Assembly: GCF_025264645.1 (NCBI RefSeq)
Contig: NZ_CP073696.1
Location: 5,270,001-5,334,000, forward strand
DNA: 64,000 nucleotides
Direction of reading: 5' to 3'
Origin: Edaphobacter lichenicola
Lineage (GTDB): Bacteria; Acidobacteriota; Terriglobia; Terriglobales; Acidobacteriaceae
Of the stretch, positions 9,023 to 16,228 are shown in pieces (positions within the stretch are counted from its first letter, which is position 1; each line of letters begins with the position of its first letter). Both the position numbers and the translations under genes were made by a program. The notes under the pieces were generated by a model. It saw only the letters and a program-made list of their open reading frames with translations, was not told the origin of the DNA and searched no databases.

Positions 9023-9634
9023 TTATCGGAGCGCTTTGCGACGGAGGGCTGAGGTGAACAACAGGAGTCCGGTGCCTACCAGCAGCCAGGTGCCGGGCTC
9101 GGGAGTAGCTGTCGACTTCGAGGTATCGACAGCTTCAAAGATCTCCTCGTTGTTGCCGTCGGTCCACGCGAAGTCGCCGGAGGCGTTCAGGAAGACTTGA
9201 TCGGCCGAACCGCCGTGAAGCAGTTGAAGGGTATCGCCGGAGCCGATGTAGACGCCGTTGGGATCGCCGTTCGGGTTGTAGAGCGAACCCATACCGACAA
9301 TGCCGTTGTTGCAGGTCTTTTTTGCTGCGTTGAAGCCTGCGGGCGTCGAACTGCACGGTGTTCCATCGTCGTAGGTAAGACTGGGCGCTGTTGGACTGTC
9401 GCTCACACCCACGCCGTTGTCGTAGGTCATGTAGCAGGAGGGGCCGAAGACGCCACAGCTCTGCTGAAAGATCACAACATCGCCGGTGGTGCTGAGGCCA
9501 TAGATGCCGCGGGCGTTCGAATCGCCAAGATCGTAGATGGTGTAGGTGTCTGCGGATGCTGATCGCGCCAAACAGAGGAGGACGATTGCAGTAACAACCG
9601 CCGCACTGCGAAGCCACTGTGCAAGAAGTTTCAT
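9023..9634 (-). CDS. exported PEP-CTERM sorting-domain protein
   Basis: A 203-residue protein from ATG 9634. The N-terminal signal peptide (about residues 1-28, ending near ARSASA) is followed by a cysteine-containing beta-rich body with DxDG-like turns (YNPNGDPNGVYIG). The C-terminus is the classic PEP-CTERM signal: TPEPGTWLLVGTGLLLF, the membrane helix, and the basic tail RRKALR. Such proteins are processed by an exosortase and reach the outer surface or matrix. No exosortase gene is in the window. The body has no recognised domain. Confidence 0.88.
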   Translation of the reverse strand: MKLLAQWLRSAAVVTAIVLLCLARSASADTYTIYDLGDSNARGIYGLSTTGDVVIFQQSCGVFGPSCYMTYDNGVGVSDSPTAPSLTYDDGTPCSSTPAGFNAAKKTCNNGIVGMGSLYNPNGDPNGVYIGSGDTLQLLHGGSADQVFLNASGDFAWTDGNNEEIFEAVDTSKSTATPEPGTWLLVGTGLLLFTSALRRKALR

Positions 9635-10020
9635 CAAGACGACCCTCGAAAGGCTGAATTATAGGCTCGCCCATTCCCTGTGGCGATGGACGATAGTTGT
9701 ACATGCAGACCGTGCCCGTTTCCCGGTAATCCACTTGCAGCGTGATTTGGAGAACACTCTTCGAACCATTGGCGCGTCGTACGCGGCTTGGAGGAAGCGG
9801 GCTTTTCCCGAAACGCCGGCGATCCGTTGGTCTGCCCCTGGCTGTATTTTGTGCGCAAACTATTGCAAACAAGGGATGAGTCTCTGTGGGCCGGGGCGAG
9901 TTAGGTTATTCTTCCTCTCTCCAAAAGAACCTATGTTTCACGCTTCTGTAACACTCCGTTCGCATTCCGGGCCTATTGTCAGTTCACGCACGCATATTGA
10001 ACATTTAGGCGAACCTATTT
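9635..10020. other. divergent intergenic region between PEP-CTERM gene and pit
   Basis: 386 bases carrying the upstream regions of two divergent genes. Several short frames exist but none shows domain character or a good ribosome site. I could not identify a convincing Pho box or other operator for the phosphate transporter. Confidence 0.35.
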
Positions 10021-11625
10021 ATGGCTACTCCTGTAATGCACCCCTCCGGCTCGATGCTGGACCAGAAGCTCAAGAAATCGTCGCCTGGCAAGATTGGCGG
10101 TATCGTCTTCGGTGTCCTGCTTATTGGTGGTCTCGGATACATCGCGAATCGACTCTACTCTGATCTTCTGCCTGTGCATGAAGGCTCGATCTTCCCGTAT
10201 CTTCTGCTCGGCCTGGCGCTGTTTATCGCGCTGGGCTTTGAGTTCGTCAACGGCTTCCACGACACTGCGAACGCGGTCGCGACGGTCATTTATACGCACG
10301 CGCTCGAGCCGCATGTCGCGGTCGTCTGGTCGGGTATCTGGAACTTCATCGGCGTGCTTACCAGCTCGGGTGCGGTTGCGTTCGCGATCATCTCGCTGCT
10401 GCCCGTTGAACTGATTCTGAAGGTCAGCAAAGGATCGGGCTTCGCGATGGTCTTTGCGCTGCTGATTGCGGCTATTCTTTGGAACCTCGCGACGTGGTGG
10501 AAGGGGCTTCCTGCATCGAGCTCGCACACGATGATCGGCTCGATCATTGGCGTTGGCGTGGCCAACCAGTTGATGCACGGCAGCAGCGGCGTGAGTGGCG
10601 TCGATTGGGAGCAGGTCACGAAGGTCTTCAAGGCTCTGCTCATCTCGCCTCTCGTTGGATTTGGTTGCGCGGCACTGGTCTTTCTGCTGATGAAGGCTGT
10701 TCTGAAGGATCCCCGTCTCTATGAGGCTCCCAAGGGTGTGGAGCCGCCACCGTTCTACATTCGTGCGCTGCTGGTGCTGACCTGCACGGGCGTCAGCTTT
10801 GCGCATGGCTCGAACGACGGCCAGAAGGGCATGGGGCTTATCATGCTCATCCTCGTCGGGACGGTTCCGACGGCGTATGCGCTGAACCACACGGTCGGGG
10901 TCAGCCAGGTGCAGACGTTCGCTGCGGTGTCGCAACAGGTGATTGGAGCGGTCGGCAACTACGTTGACTCGAACACGACTGTCGCGGACAGCGGCCCGGA
11001 GTTGGAGGATTTCGTCAGCACTCACAAGTTCACCCCGCACACCATGCTCGCGCTGCAGGAGATGGTCGGCGATATCCGCAACGAAGCGACGCAGTACGGC
11101 TCTCTCGGCGCGGTCCCTTCGACGATGCAGGCCAACGTGCGTAACCAGATGTATCTCACCAGCGAGACGCTGCGCCTGATGCCAAAGTACGGCCCGAAGG
11201 TAAGCGACGCTGACCAGACGATCTTCAAGAACTACAAGGGCATGCTGGATAACTCGACCAAGTTCATTCCGCCATGGGTTAAGGTTGCGGTTGCGCTCGC
11301 GCTCGGGCTGGGAACGATGATCGGCTGGAAGCGCATCGTCGTTACCGTCGGCGAAAAGATCGGCAAGACGCACCTGACCTATGCTCAGGGGCTGTCGGCT
11401 GAACTGGTTGCCATGTTGACCATCCTCGCTGCCGACGGGTACGGTCTGCCCGTCAGCACGACGCACGTTCTGTCTTCTGGTGTGGCCGGAACGATGGCTG
11501 CGAATAAGAGCGGGCTGCAGATGTCCACACTGCGCGACATCGCTCTGGCGTGGGTCTTCACGCTGCCGGTGGCGGCGCTGTTATCCGGTTGCCTCTTCTG
11601 GCTCTTCAATACGATCGCGAAGTAG
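10021..11625 (+). CDS. pit: inorganic phosphate transporter, PiT family
   Basis: A 534-residue inner-membrane protein with about ten or more membrane helices. Both PiT signature repeats are visible: EFVNGFHDTANAVATVIYTH in the N-terminal half and TGVSFAHGSNDGQKGMGLIM in the middle, plus the C-terminal repeat GYGLPVSTTHVLSSGVAG matching LPASSSHTMIGSIIGV earlier. The family carries out low-affinity, cation-driven phosphate (metal-phosphate) uptake. A soluble insertion of about 130 residues lies between the two halves. A U-tailed terminator follows the gene. No phoU-like gene is adjacent. Confidence 0.94.
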   Translation: MATPVMHPSGSMLDQKLKKSSPGKIGGIVFGVLLIGGLGYIANRLYSDLLPVHEGSIFPYLLLGLALFIALGFEFVNGFHDTANAVATVIYTHALEPHVAVVWSGIWNFIGVLTSSGAVAFAIISLLPVELILKVSKGSGFAMVFALLIAAILWNLATWWKGLPASSSHTMIGSIIGVGVANQLMHGSSGVSGVDWEQVTKVFKALLISPLVGFGCAALVFLLMKAVLKDPRLYEAPKGVEPPPFYIRALLVLTCTGVSFAHGSNDGQKGMGLIMLILVGTVPTAYALNHTVGVSQVQTFAAVSQQVIGAVGNYVDSNTTVADSGPELEDFVSTHKFTPHTMLALQEMVGDIRNEATQYGSLGAVPSTMQANVRNQMYLTSETLRLMPKYGPKVSDADQTIFKNYKGMLDNSTKFIPPWVKVAVALALGLGTMIGWKRIVVTVGEKIGKTHLTYAQGLSAELVAMLTILAADGYGLPVSTTHVLSSGVAGTMAANKSGLQMSTLRDIALAWVFTLPVAALLSGCLFWLFNTIAK

Positions 11626-11646
11626 CTACAACTGCTTCGTTGCAAA

Positions 11647-11678
11647 GACGGCCCGCCACCTCGGCGGGTCGTTTTTCT
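11647..11678 (+). terminator. rho-independent terminator after pit
   Basis: GC-rich stem with arms ACGGCCCGCC and GGCGGGTCGT (one G-U pair) around a short loop, directly followed by a TTTTTCTTT run, 22 bases past the pit stop. Confidence 0.85.
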
Positions 11679-11767
11679 TTGCTTTGCGGCCTACTTTTGG
11701 GAACTTCGGGGCCGGGTGCCGACAATCCCCTCGGCATTGGTATGCTTAGAAGTACACCAACGAGACC

Positions 11768-13000
11768 ATGAGCCTTAAAGCAAAGATCGAAGCAGTTATC
11801 TACGCCTCTGAAGAACCGGTAACCCTGGCTCAACTTGCCGGCCTACTTGGCCACGAAGCCCAGGCCGAACTTGACCACCTCGACGCAGCGCAGCACACTC
11901 TCGCGCTGGAGGAGGCGACGAATGACCCGAATTCTATTGATGAAGACAGCCTGAACGATGAGGTCCTCTCCGACGTTCCCGATGCTTCGGAGCAAGCGGC
12001 GGCTGCGGAGGCCGAAGCCAGGCACGCCGAGGCTCTCGAGCGCCATCTGCATGAAGCAGCTGCGCAGGAGGCCGCACACGTGAAGGCGTTCCGCGAGCAC
12101 GCTGCAGCAGATGAAGCTGCGATGAGCTCCTCCGATGATCTTGACGTTGTAACGGAGCTGGAGGTTCGAACCGAATCTGCGGAGGGGTATGAGGTCTCTC
12201 AGACCGAAGGCGCGGCGGAGCAGGGAAGCAAGGAAACGGCTGAGGCTGCGGTAGTCGACAAGGATGAGAAGAAGCTTGCGCGCGAGAGAGAGCGGCGCCT
12301 GCGGGAGTACTTCCGCAGCATTCTCGACCAGCTCATCGCGGACTATGCGACCTCGGACCGAGGCCTCGAGATTCGCGAGGTCGCCGGCGGGTATCGCCTT
12401 GCCACCAAGCCGGAGTACCACGATGCGGTACGCGGATTCGTCAAATCTCTCAAGCCGCCGCTGAAGCTTTCATTGCAGGCGCTTGAGACCCTCGCCGTCG
12501 TTGCCTACAAGCAGCCCGTCACCGCCCCGGAGGTCTCCGAGATTCGCGGTGTTGATTCGGGCGGCGTCCTCGGCTCGCTGATGACTCGCAAACTCGTGGC
12601 TACCGCAGGTCGTAAGCAGGTCATTGGACGACCGATTCTCTATAAAACCACCAAAGATTTCCTCCTTCGCTTCGGCTTGAAAGACATCAACGAGCTTCCC
12701 AGCATCGAAGAGTTTGAGAAGATGGCTGGCGAGCTGGCCGAGCAGGAGGAGATCCCCATGGAACATCACGCACCCGAGACTGCAAGCGACCTTGAACCGG
12801 AGAAAGACCAGACCGAGCCTCAGGCCGACGGTGACAGCGGCGACACAGGTGAGACCGTGGCAGACGAGGCCATCGTCGACGGCCGCGTCTCCGGCCTTCC
12901 ACCGAACTATGACACCGACACTCCCGTTGAGGGTGAGGGCGAAGATGCTCTCGATGCCGAGATCCAGAACGATCAGCGCCGCGACTCTGAGGAGGGATGA
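11768..13000 (+). CDS. scpB: segregation and condensation protein B with large insertion and acidic tail
   Basis: Winged-helix partner of ScpA in the SMC complex. The first residues (MSLKAKIEAVIYASEEPVTL) start the first winged helix. An Ala/Glu-rich segment of about 140 residues (roughly 35-170) then interrupts the domain before it resumes at REYFRSILDQLIADYATSDRGLEIREVAGGYRL. The second winged helix is clear (LSLQALETLAVVAYKQPVTAPEVSEIRGVDSGGVL, GRPILYKTTKDFLLRFGL). An acidic tail of about 90 residues ends the protein. At 410 residues it is about twice the usual ScpB length. The stop overlaps the next small gene. Confidence 0.93.
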   Translation: MSLKAKIEAVIYASEEPVTLAQLAGLLGHEAQAELDHLDAAQHTLALEEATNDPNSIDEDSLNDEVLSDVPDASEQAAAAEAEARHAEALERHLHEAAAQEAAHVKAFREHAAADEAAMSSSDDLDVVTELEVRTESAEGYEVSQTEGAAEQGSKETAEAAVVDKDEKKLARERERRLREYFRSILDQLIADYATSDRGLEIREVAGGYRLATKPEYHDAVRGFVKSLKPPLKLSLQALETLAVVAYKQPVTAPEVSEIRGVDSGGVLGSLMTRKLVATAGRKQVIGRPILYKTTKDFLLRFGLKDINELPSIEEFEKMAGELAEQEEIPMEHHAPETASDLEPEKDQTEPQADGDSGDTGETVADEAIVDGRVSGLPPNYDTDTPVEGEGEDALDAEIQNDQRRDSEEG

Positions 13001-13182
13001 TGGCACCTTCAAATCTGGACCCCTCGCGCAATCCGCTCGACTCTCCCGACACGCCGGAGGATGACGAGCCAGATACAGTAGCGACGCCGGAGGGCGACAA
13101 TGAGGGAGCGCCGGACGCTCCGCTGAAGCCCGCTCCCGAGGGGATGCAGCGTACGCCCTTCATCGACACGAACAAGCTCTGA
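12997..13182 (+). CDS. small acidic Pro-rich protein coupled to scpB
   Basis: A 61-residue frame overlapping the scpB stop by four bases (ATGATGG; start 12997 or 13000). It is rich in Asp, Glu and Pro and probably disordered, ending in the more ordered-looking MQRTPFIDTNKL. The overlap suggests coupled translation with scpB. I do not recognise a family, and low complexity lowers confidence. Confidence 0.45.
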   Translation: MMAPSNLDPSRNPLDSPDTPEDDEPDTVATPEGDNEGAPDAPLKPAPEGMQRTPFIDTNKL

Positions 13183-13251
13183 TGGAGCGTTCGTCTGGAG
13201 TAATTTTCTACAGTATTTGGCTACAGTACTTGTGCAGGTGGTGCAGTCGCG

Positions 13252-13839
13252 ATGACTCTTCCCGATTCGAGCCCTGACGTCTACTCTCACGTCAAAGTCG
13301 TTATCTCCATCATCGTTGGTCTCTGCATCACAACGCTGCTTAAAGGTTTCGCCGTCTTCGTGCAGCATCCCAAGCGTGAAAGAGTCTCCCTGCTCCACCT
13401 CGGGTGGGCTGCCTCGCTTCTGCTCTGGATCATCCACTTCTGGTGGTGGGAGTTTCGCCTCGCAATGGTGCCGCGGTGGACCTTCGAGATTTACTTCTTC
13501 GTCATTCTTTACGCGATCCTGTTTTATTTCCTGTCCACGCTGCTCTTCCCGTCAGACTTGAAAGACTACGCCGGCTACGAAAATTATTTTCTCTCGCGTC
13601 GCAGGTGGTTCTTCGGTTTTCTTGCTGCTACATTCGTCGCGGACATCGTTGACACCAGCCTCAAGGGCGCAACTTATCTCCATTCATTCGGCATCGAATA
13701 TCCGATACGCATCGCGGTCAGTCTAATGTTCTGTGTCGTCGCGATGATCACCAGCAATCGCCGCATTCAAATGGCTATTCTTGCCGTGTCGTTTCTCTAT
13801 CAGGTTTCATTCATCATTCGCTTGTATGGCACGGAGTAA
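13252..13839 (+). CDS. polytopic membrane protein, unknown function
   Basis: A 195-residue protein with about six predicted membrane segments: around VVISIIVGLCITTLLKGF, LGWAASLLLWIIHFWWW, FEIYFFVILYAILFYFLST, WFFGFLAATFVADIV, IRIAVSLMFCVVAMI and MAILAVSFLYQVSFII. The loops are short and charged. No catalytic motif is seen. It sits between the scpB cluster and the cupin gene on the same strand. I cannot assign a family. Confidence 0.75.
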   Translation: MTLPDSSPDVYSHVKVVISIIVGLCITTLLKGFAVFVQHPKRERVSLLHLGWAASLLLWIIHFWWWEFRLAMVPRWTFEIYFFVILYAILFYFLSTLLFPSDLKDYAGYENYFLSRRRWFFGFLAATFVADIVDTSLKGATYLHSFGIEYPIRIAVSLMFCVVAMITSNRRIQMAILAVSFLYQVSFIIRLYGTE

Positions 13840-13974
13840 TGCTGGCATGATCGCGTGGTCCGAGTCTGCAATAGCTCGCCTCGCTCCTCCTGTTTCGTTT
13901 GCTACGATGCTTGCATGGCGTCGAGTCATGAAGTTTATGGCGCCGTAGCGTCGCATTTGATTCAACGGAGCAGA

Positions 13975-14388
13975 ATGCCACCTATCAAGACCTTCAAAGT
14001 CTTTGGAGAGCGTATCGATGTTCTCGTCAACGCAGCGACGACGGAGGGAGCATCTGCTGCGATCATTCAGCATATTCCGCCGGGCGGTGGGCCGCCACCC
14101 CACAGCCACCGCCATGAAGACGAGACCTTCTATGTTCTGGAAGGCGAGATCGAGTTCCTGCACGAGGGGGAGTGGTCCCCAGTCGGTGTGGGTGATACAG
14201 CGTTTGGTCTGCGTGGCGTGATTCACTCGTTTCGGAACGCCGGAACAACCGCAGGCCGCGTTCTTATCTTCATTGCGCCTGCGGGACTTGAGGACTATCT
14301 CGAAGAGATCAGTGCGTACTCGCCTGCGACGGACATGCCAAAGATCGTGGAAATCTCAAAGCGCTTCGGCATCACCTTTTATCCCTGA
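13975..14388 (+). CDS. cupin domain protein
   Basis: A 137-residue single-domain cupin. I choose ATG 13975 (MPPIKTFKVFGERIDVL) because GGAG lies 6 bases upstream; the open frame extends earlier but without family character. Cupin motif 1 appears as PPPHSHRHEDETFYVLEGEIEF, with the metal-type His and Glu residues, and motif 2 as GLRGVIHSFRNAG with its His. It probably binds a divalent metal. Small cupins of this type include quercetinase-like and sugar-binding proteins, and the substrate is not evident here. Confidence 0.85.
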   Translation: MPPIKTFKVFGERIDVLVNAATTEGASAAIIQHIPPGGGPPPHSHRHEDETFYVLEGEIEFLHEGEWSPVGVGDTAFGLRGVIHSFRNAGTTAGRVLIFIAPAGLEDYLEEISAYSPATDMPKIVEISKRFGITFYP

Positions 14389-14511
14389 TCTCGACTATCC
14401 AGGGCTGCCATTTATGGCTGCGAATGCGTGGATGAGTCGAAAACAGGCGATAATGGAGAGGAACCTCCCGACCGCGATGAGCAGCTCCGCAGTCAGAAAG
14501 CCGAAAACACA

Positions 14512-15462
14512 ATGACGAAATCCCCCTCCGCAGCAAAGCCCAACAACGACGAACCCAAGGGCGACCGCCTCCAGAAGATTCTTGCGCAGGCAGGAATCGC
14601 CAGCCGCCGCAAGGCCGAGGAGATCATCCTCGAAGGCCGCGTGCAGGTCAACGGTGTCATCGTCAATACGCTCGGCACGCGCCACGATGCGCTCAAGGAT
14701 CACATTCGCGTCGACGGCAAGCTGCTGCACGGCCCCGAGCAGCAGCGCTACTACATGCTCAACAAGCCGCGCGGCTATGTGACGACGCTCGATGATCCAG
14801 AGAAGCGGCCTACCGTCATGCAGCTCATGGCGAAGCAGAAGTCCGGGCCGCACGGTGATAACGTTCGTCTCTATCCTGTAGGGCGCCTCGACTATCTCAG
14901 CGAGGGCCTCATCTTGATGACGAATGATGGCAACCTCGCGAACGCACTCTCGAAGGCTGCGGCAGGCGTTGAGAAGACGTACCTCGTCAAGATCAGCGGC
15001 ACACCACCTGCGTCAGGTCTTGACCAGATTCGTCGCGGCATCATGATCGACCGCGGCCGTCTCGATGAGGTTCGCAGTGGCCGTCGCGACCGCATCATTA
15101 CCTCCCCGGCGAAAGTCGAACTCGTTCGCGGCGGCGACAATCCCTGGTATGAGCTGACGCTTATCGAGGGCAGGAATCGTCAGATCAGAAAGATGTTCGA
15201 AGAGATCGGACACCACGTCGAAAAGATTCGACGCATCGGGTACGGTGCGCTTCGCCTCGATGTGCCGCCTGGCGAGTTCCGTGAGCTAACACCTGGAGAG
15301 GTGATGGCGCTTGATCGCGCCGCGAAGGGCAAGAAGGTTGTACCGAAGAAGAAGACTCCCGAGTTCGCGCAACTTAAATCTCCAGTTAAAAAGAAATTCA
15401 CAAAGCCACGTCGCCAGCCGACTGGAACAAAATCAGCGAGCCGTCCGCGGCGCCCGAGCTAA
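14512..15462 (+). CDS. 23S rRNA pseudouridine synthase, RsuA/RluB family
   Basis: The N-terminal S4 RNA-binding domain (RLQKILAQAGIASRRKAEEII...GRVQVNG) is followed by the catalytic domain. The catalytic Asp motif reads VGRLDYLSEGLILMTNDGN and the second conserved block LTLIEGRNRQIRKMFE. The tail is lysine/arginine-rich (KKFTKPRRQPTGTK...), consistent with rRNA contact. RluB modifies the large-subunit rRNA near helix 80, but the exact uridine is not readable here. The frame also permits a GTG start at 14428; ATG 14512 gives the usual N-terminus (316 residues). Confidence 0.92.
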   Translation: MTKSPSAAKPNNDEPKGDRLQKILAQAGIASRRKAEEIILEGRVQVNGVIVNTLGTRHDALKDHIRVDGKLLHGPEQQRYYMLNKPRGYVTTLDDPEKRPTVMQLMAKQKSGPHGDNVRLYPVGRLDYLSEGLILMTNDGNLANALSKAAAGVEKTYLVKISGTPPASGLDQIRRGIMIDRGRLDEVRSGRRDRIITSPAKVELVRGGDNPWYELTLIEGRNRQIRKMFEEIGHHVEKIRRIGYGALRLDVPPGEFRELTPGEVMALDRAAKGKKVVPKKKTPEFAQLKSPVKKKFTKPRRQPTGTKSASRPRRPS

Positions 15463-15555
15463 TGGTGGAATGCCTTGCATTCAGCTTTCTTAAGTTGTGC
15501 TTATCTAACTAGATACGCGGTCGTACCATTTTGGTTTTCTAACACCTTTGTCCGC

Positions 15556-15585
15556 TTGACACTTCTCTCATGACGCGCTCAGAAT
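15556..15585 (+). promoter_or_regulatory. candidate sigma-70-type promoter for msrA
   Basis: TTGACA at 15556-15561 matches the -35 consensus fully; 18 bases further, CAGAAT (15580-15585) matches 4 of 6 positions of the -10 element. It lies about 78 bases before the msrA start. Confidence 0.5.
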
Positions 15586-15662
15586 ACTCGGGCTATTAAC
15601 CTTTCGAGTGATGACAATTGCATCGCAAGAGCATCCAATGGAAGTAGTCAAGGAGCAGCAGA

Positions 15663-16139
15663 GTGGTAATCGAAAAAGCAACATTTGGAGCAGGATGTTT
15701 TTGGGGAGTAGAGACCCGATTTGGCGAGATCACAGGTGTCATCGATACAGTCGTAGGATACGAAGGCGGCGAGCTCGAACACCCAACCTATAAAGAAGTC
15801 TGTACGGACCGCACCGGCCATGCGGAGGTCGTTCAAGTCACCTTCGATTCGTCCCGTCTTTCGTACGAGACACTGTTGGATGCGTTCTTCGCGATGCACG
15901 ATCCGACTCAGGTAAATCGCCAGGGTCCGGATTGGGGATCGCAGTATCGCAGCGTCATCTTTACTCAAACCAACGAGCAGTTCGCACAGGCACGTGCGAA
16001 GATCGCAGAGCTTAACGCAGCCGGATCGTATCGCAAACCCATCGCAACTCAAGTCGTTCCGGCAACAACGTTCTGGAAGGCCGAAGAGTATCACCAGAAG
16101 TATCTCGAGAAACGTGGCATGGTGAGCTGCCACATCTAA
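15663..16139 (+). CDS. msrA: peptide methionine-S-sulfoxide reductase
   Basis: A 158-residue MsrA that reduces the S-epimer of methionine sulfoxide in proteins. The catalytic motif GAGCFWGVE is at residues 9-17, and the family blocks HPTYKEVCTDRTGHAEVV and HDPTQVNRQGPDWGSQYRS are complete. I choose the GTG at 15663 because AGGAG lies 7 bases upstream; an earlier ATG in another frame is spurious. No msrB domain is fused. A strong hairpin follows the gene. Confidence 0.95.
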   Translation: MVIEKATFGAGCFWGVETRFGEITGVIDTVVGYEGGELEHPTYKEVCTDRTGHAEVVQVTFDSSRLSYETLLDAFFAMHDPTQVNRQGPDWGSQYRSVIFTQTNEQFAQARAKIAELNAAGSYRKPIATQVVPATTFWKAEEYHQKYLEKRGMVSCHI

Positions 16140-16161
16140 TCTTTTCATCGACACACAATCA

Positions 16162-16208
16162 AAAACGGCGGCAACGAGTCCATGTTTTCGTTGCCGCCGT
16201 TTTCTCTT
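16162..16208. terminator. bidirectional-looking terminator between msrA and the ABC permease gene
   Basis: Perfect 15-bp inverted repeat: AAAACGGCGGCAACG (16162-16176) and CGTTGCCGCCGTTTT (16189-16203) with a 12-base loop, flanked by an A-run on one side and a T-rich tract on the other. It could end both convergent genes. Confidence 0.85.
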
Positions 16209-16228
16209 TCTGGTGATCAGCCAGAAAC

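Noticed and set aside
9900..10020. Pho box ahead of the phosphate transporter
   Set aside because: CTGTAACA-like words occur, but not as the spaced direct repeat needed for a PhoB site.
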